From: Caldifarciminota bacterium
GTDB lineage: Bacteria > Hydrothermota > Hydrothermia > LBFQ01 > DSFT01
NCBI GenBank assembly: GCA_015494735.1
Contig: WGAQ01000090.1
Coordinates: forward strand, 1-31,717
Direction of reading: 5' to 3'
DNA: 31,717 nucleotides
Every line of letters begins with the position of its first letter. The first letter of the stretch is position 1. Positions 28,508 to 31,717 of this stretch are shown in pieces. Made by a program: the position numbers and the translations under genes. The notes under the pieces are model-generated. The model was not told where the DNA came from and did no database searches. It worked only from the letters and a program-made list of their open reading frames with translations.

Positions 28508-29665
28508 TCATTTCATATTCAGAATCCTGTACGCCCTGGAATTTACCTTCACTATGAAGACACCCGGTCCGTATCCGGACACGTCGAGGCGGGTAGTGAT
28601 ACCGCGGTAGAGCATTCTTCCACGGACATCGTAAAGGGAGACACGGGCAGGCGAACCCAGATAGATGACCCCATTCCTGTAAACGAATGGCTTCCGGTAA
28701 TCCTCTGCGAAGGATGTGGTCTGTACATCGAATGCGTAGAGGAAGCCGATTCCCACATCGGAGGAAGAAATCACGTAGGAGGAGGTAAAGGAAGATGTGG
28801 CCTCGTTATAGACTATTACCCTGTTGGTATCTCCTGTCCAGGCTCCCGCGGATATGTAGAGGTTTCCATCGTAGAAGTCCAGACCCAGGATTCCGGAATA
28901 TCCTGTGGTAAGGCTGTCCAGACTGCCGGTTGCACGCTCTATGGTGTAAAGGGTTCCATCGAATGTGGCAGCATAAACGTACTGGTCTCCCACCGTCAGC
29001 ACGTACGAATTGCGTATGGTATCGCTGTTGCCGGCGAAAGTGAAACTGGCACCGTCCACCCTGAATACGAGGGCATCATCGCTTCCATAATTTCCCGTTG
29101 CAAGGACATAGATATACTGGGAATCGCATCCAATCTGGGAGATGGTGGGACCCAGGAAGAGACTGTCCTTGCTCCTGTCCGCAGGATTTATGCCATAGAG
29201 ATAACCCGCACGGGTGGCCACGAGGATGCGGTCGAAGCAGTACTTCACTCCTATGGGCTGAAGAGCCACACCTATGGAATCGAGTATGGAGCCGTTGTTG
29301 AATAGATAGACAGCAGCACCGCTTCCATCCTTACCGAAGTTGGAGAAGTAGAAGGTGTCCCCCACGACGACCCCCTCCATGGGATTGAGGGAATCGGGAA
29401 GGGGATACTCCGATATGATGGTATTGGAAACGGGCTCGAAGTACACGAGGGATGGGACACCATAGAAGCCTCCGGAATTCACCACTATGCCCACCGCGCC
29501 CGTGGAATCAAGAGTCCTTCCCGGCAGGTACACGTAATTGGGCACATCGCCGGTACTCCCTATGAACAGGCTGTCCACCACCTGACCCGACGATTCATCC
29601 AGCATGTATAGTTGCTCGTTCACTCCTCCAAGCACATACACATAGCCCAGCAGCAAACTCACCAT
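28508..29665 (-). CDS. YncE/BtuG-like surface beta-propeller with C-terminal sorting-like domain
   Basis: A 385-aa protein. The propeller begins almost at once (Y-V-Y-V-L-G-G-V-N-E-Q-L-Y-M-L-D, a first blade), after only about 7 residues of hydrophobic lead. Repeated blades of the form I-L-V-A-T-x-x-G-Y-L-Y-G-I, Y-I-Y-V-L-A-T-G and Y-V-Y-A-A-T-F-D-G-T-L-Y-T-I follow to about residue 320. The tail has V-S-L-Y-D-V-R-G-R-M-L-Y-R-G and G-P-G-V-F-I-V-K-V, the T9SS-type sorting fold. In Bacteroidetes, BtuG propellers capture vitamin B12 above BtuB. The same order behind a receptor suggests a like role here, but with a sorting domain in place of a lipid anchor. The start has a strong GGAGGTGA ribosome site and lies 4 nt into the preceding stop region. 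Confidence 0.7.
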   Translation of the reverse strand: MVSLLLGYVYVLGGVNEQLYMLDESSGQVVDSLFIGSTGDVPNYVYLPGRTLDSTGAVGIVVNSGGFYGVPSLVYFEPVSNTIISEYPLPDSLNPMEGVVVGDTFYFSNFGKDGSGAAVYLFNNGSILDSIGVALQPIGVKYCFDRILVATRAGYLYGINPADRSKDSLFLGPTISQIGCDSQYIYVLATGNYGSDDALVFRVDGASFTFAGNSDTIRNSYVLTVGDQYVYAATFDGTLYTIERATGSLDSLTTGYSGILGLDFYDGNLYISAGAWTGDTNRVIVYNEATSSFTSSYVISSSDVGIGFLYAFDVQTTSFAEDYRKPFVYRNGVIYLGSPARVSLYDVRGRMLYRGITTRLDVSGYGPGVFIVKVNSRAYRILNMK

Positions 29666-29668
29666 AAT

Positions 29669-30805
29669 TCACCTCCTTCTTTTCATTATCACAGTTCGCC
29701 TGCTTCCACTTCTGACCAGGAACACGCCTTCCCCCTCGAATGTCCCGAACCTTCCCCTGAATATCATTCTCCCTGCCACATCGAACACCTCCACAAAGTC
29801 TCCACTGGAGGGGACCCACCTCTCCTCCACAGAAACATCCACCACCTGAACCCCATCCACCCCCGCATATCCTGCCCCCCTGACAGCAATCAGAGAAAGG
29901 GTATCTCCAACGGAAAAGGGAGAGCGAATATCTCTGGAGAGAAGGGAATCTATCTCCCCCAGGGTATCCGGACGGGTGTCGGTATAGAAGGCATTCATGA
30001 AATGCCCTGTCCCCCCGTAGATTCGAAGGGGGGAGTTGCTGCGAACGACGAAATCCACTCCCGGATGGTTAAACACATTCAGATTGTATATAACGATTCC
30101 CTCCAGCCCCAGGGATGTGTAAATCCCATCGATTATCGAGAGGGAGTAATAGAGGGATGTATCGGCACCCATTCCCGATGCCATAACGGGGAACTGGATG
30201 GAATAATCCGCTTGCTCGTATCCGCAGTTTATACATCCCGCCGCATCCAGGTCAAATCCACTGCACAGACTGGAAGGGCATAAATCCATCGCATCCGCGA
30301 TAAGGACGAATCGAACTGTATCCAGCCCCACTGCCGAAATGTCGAACCTGTCCCCCATCCACACATCCGGATTGGTGGTATCCGCACCGTAATTGGTGGG
30401 CTTTATTCCCGCAAGACCCGTCCAGTTATATGGATTGGCATCGCTCGTATCGAAGGGATACATGAAGAAGAACCTTCCATCCTTCGAAAGGAATACATAC
30501 GCCGGCTCCACGAATGCGCTGGTATCGGAAGAATCGGCAGAAGTGATGAAGACGTTTTCGAATATAACCAGGTCATCCCCCGGACCATCCACCACAACGC
30601 TATCCCTGAACTGGAGAATGATGAATCCGAATTTTCCCAGGGACAGGACATCCATGGAAGGAGCCGATGGTGTTGCGGAGGTGTCGGGACTTCCCAGAAC
30701 CACAGAGGGAAAGCCATCCTGCCCGAACCACTGTCCATCCCCATGGGCAAACAGGATTACGGAATCCGCCCACCTGTCGAATGCAATAAGAAGAATCCAG
30801 CTCAT
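29669..30805 (-). CDS. Surface-exposed beta protein of the 'cell surface protein' type found beside TonB receptors
   Basis: A 378-aa exported protein. After a lead of about 9 hydrophobic residues (M-S-W-I-L-L-I-A-F) comes a domain with Q-D-G-F-P-S-V-V-L-G, L-S-L-G-x-F-G-F-I-I-L-Q-F, V-V-D-G-P-G-D-D-L-V-I-F-E-N, E-P-A-Y-V-F-L-S-K-D-G and S-G-F-D-L-D-A-A. That series is typical of a discoidin-like surface domain family usually called 'cell surface protein', which I recall next to BtuB-like receptors in several phyla. A Cys-rich patch (C-P-S-S-L-C, C-I-N-C) may bind a ligand or metal. The C-terminus (V-E-V-F-D-V-A-G-R-M-I-F-R-G) is a sorting-like domain. It overlaps the receptor gene by 4 bp (ATGA) with a GGAGG site. 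Confidence 0.65.
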   Translation of the reverse strand: MSWILLIAFDRWADSVILFAHGDGQWFGQDGFPSVVLGSPDTSATPSAPSMDVLSLGKFGFIILQFRDSVVVDGPGDDLVIFENVFITSADSSDTSAFVEPAYVFLSKDGRFFFMYPFDTSDANPYNWTGLAGIKPTNYGADTTNPDVWMGDRFDISAVGLDTVRFVLIADAMDLCPSSLCSGFDLDAAGCINCGYEQADYSIQFPVMASGMGADTSLYYSLSIIDGIYTSLGLEGIVIYNLNVFNHPGVDFVVRSNSPLRIYGGTGHFMNAFYTDTRPDTLGEIDSLLSRDIRSPFSVGDTLSLIAVRGAGYAGVDGVQVVDVSVEERWVPSSGDFVEVFDVAGRMIFRGRFGTFEGEGVFLVRSGSRRTVIMKRRR

Positions 30806-31717
30806 TTTCCCTCCTCCATGTTATAGACGAATCTGACGACCACAGAAAAGGGTTCCGTGGGATATCCGGATATGAACTCCCAGTTCCGATTCAGCAGATT
30901 GTTCAGGTAAAACTGAAGTCTTCCCCGCCAGAAGGGCATCTCCATAGCCATATTCAGCATGAGAATGGGAGGAAGTTTCCCGCTTTCGGGGGAGAAATAG
31001 ACGGGGCGCTCCCCATAATACATCCCCTCCACCCTCCAGTTGAACTCACCGAAGGGCATAACGAAGAACACGGAAGAGACAACTTCCGGCCTGTAGGGAA
31101 GGACGGAATTCCCATCGAGACGATTCTTCACCAGAGAGAATGTAAAGCCCATGTAATCCGAGCGCATAAGCAGTTCCAGACCGTAGAGGAGCAGATACTT
31201 TCCATTCTCCGGTCTCCAGTATTGGTACCCGGGCTTCCAGAAGATGGGATGGACAATGATGGAAGAGAACACATCTCCCCTGACCCAGAAGGGACCCAGC
31301 CCCCCATTCCACCCCGCCTGAAGGGTATTGAAGTATTCGGGAGAAAGGTCCGGATTGCCCTTCGCCATGGCACCGTCGAAGTAGAGCTCGGAGAAGGATG
31401 GAATCCTGTCCTTGAGATTCACCGATACGTAGAAATTTTTTCCTGCAACAAGTGAGAACCTGTAGCGGGGGTAGAGATTTCCCGAATTGCCGTAAAGGAA
31501 TCCTGCAATTATATCCAGATTCTTTCGATGGATGTGGAAATGCGCCCCCACCCTGTGATGCCCATCCCATCCCTCCCATTCCAGATTAAAAGAGCCAATC
31601 CCATAATCGATTCTACCGGAAATCAGGGGCTCTTCATCGTTATATCTGTACACCTGAGCCATTCCCTCCAGTCTCCCCCACCTGAACACAGCCCCGCTGT
31701 ACTCCTCCCTGTCGTTC
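30802..31717 (-). CDS. TonB-dependent outer-membrane receptor, C-terminal barrel part (5' partial)
   Basis: The frame is open to the right edge, so only the last 305 residues are seen; the GTG at 31689 is not the start. The segment is the distal part of a 22-strand barrel: alternating aromatic strands, the hallmark R-I-P-S-F-S-E-L-Y followed by G-N-P-D-L-S-P-E, and the last strands with F-Y-L-N-N-L-L-N-R-N-W-E and G-Y-P-T-E-P, close to BtuB-type receptors. Such receptors import B12, haem or siderophores using TonB energy. The plug domain and any riboswitch lie outside the window. It heads an overlapping operon with the next two surface-protein genes. Confidence 0.88.
   Translation of the reverse strand, partial: NDREEYSGAVFRWGRLEGMAQVYRYNDEEPLISGRIDYGIGSFNLEWEGWDGHHRVGAHFHIHRKNLDIIAGFLYGNSGNLYPRYRFSLVAGKNFYVSVNLKDRIPSFSELYFDGAMAKGNPDLSPEYFNTLQAGWNGGLGPFWVRGDVFSSIIVHPIFWKPGYQYWRPENGKYLLLYGLELLMRSDYMGFTFSLVKNRLDGNSVLPYRPEVVSSVFFVMPFGEFNWRVEGMYYGERPVYFSPESGKLPPILMLNMAMEMPFWRGRLQFYLNNLLNRNWEFISGYPTEPFSVVVRFVYNMEEGK

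Noticed and set aside
1..31717. CRISPR array, prophage or integrative element
   Set aside because: I saw no regularly spaced direct repeats, cas genes, integrase or phage structural genes; the only mobile element found is the IS at 5023-5913.
30802..31717. Cobalamin riboswitch for the receptor operon
   Set aside because: It would lie before the receptor's start, which is beyond the right edge; nothing inside the window matches it.

Overview
The window reads as a compact stretch of chromosome from an uncultured, probably thermophilic, diderm bacterium. DnaA, RsgA and RsmE make it bacterial, and a TonB-dependent receptor barrel implies an outer membrane. Several secreted proteins end in a domain like the type IX secretion sorting domain (pattern V-Y-D-V-x-G-R). 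FG-GAP propellers, archaemetzincin and a stand-alone DUF123 GIY-YIG protein would suit the WOR-3/Hydrothermae/TA06 side of the FCB-like bacteria. That placement is inferred from gene style only; no marker-gene comparison was possible.

Layout. 1-4836: a cut-off PD-(D/E)XK nuclease-like gene, a nitrilase-family hydrolase, archaemetzincin, formate-THF ligase, a hotdog thioesterase and PlsY. 5015-5921: a complete IS1595-family insertion sequence with inverted ends and a perfect 8-bp target duplication. 5978-14862: an APC-like permease, PurB, an M28 peptidase with a PDZ domain, RsgA, a divergent DnaA, a receiver-like protein, riboflavin synthase and an HD phosphohydrolase. 14925-17284: three secreted proteins (an FG-GAP propeller, a tiny stand-alone sorting-domain-like protein and a DUF1566-like protein). 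17403-21794: a DegT aminotransferase, an orphan NuoC plus a small ORF, a lipoprotein, a histone-deacetylase-like protein, an ankyrin protein, tRNA-Gly and tRNA-Tyr. 21854-28477: an MTAP/MTIP-type phosphorylase, a gutted AbiEii-like gene with its antitoxin-like partner, AccD, a hypothetical protein, HtrA, an MscS channel, RsmE and a GIY-YIG protein. 28508-31717: the 3' part of a TonB-dependent receptor followed by a surface protein and a YncE/BtuG-like propeller, resembling a vitamin B12 (corrinoid) capture operon.

Two genome-style signals run through the window. First, nearly every gene at the head of a transcription unit has an AT-rich box close to (T/A)TTAAA(A/C)TT, usually 4-8 nt before the start codon. 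This fits a -10 promoter element giving leaderless mRNAs, while several genes inside operons use GGAGG-type ribosome sites instead. The box was used to move several starts from upstream TTG or ATG codons to the codon it points at. Second, most exported proteins carry extremely short hydrophobic N-termini with no basic n-region. In addition, small GC-rich hairpins sit directly at or across stop codons, including in four of the five convergent gene pairs.

Most of the genes are housekeeping (purines, one-carbon metabolism, lipids, ribosome assembly, methylthio-nucleoside salvage). The accessory interest lies in the receptor/propeller operon, the secreted-protein cluster, the decayed AbiE-type pair, the IS and the altered DnaA.
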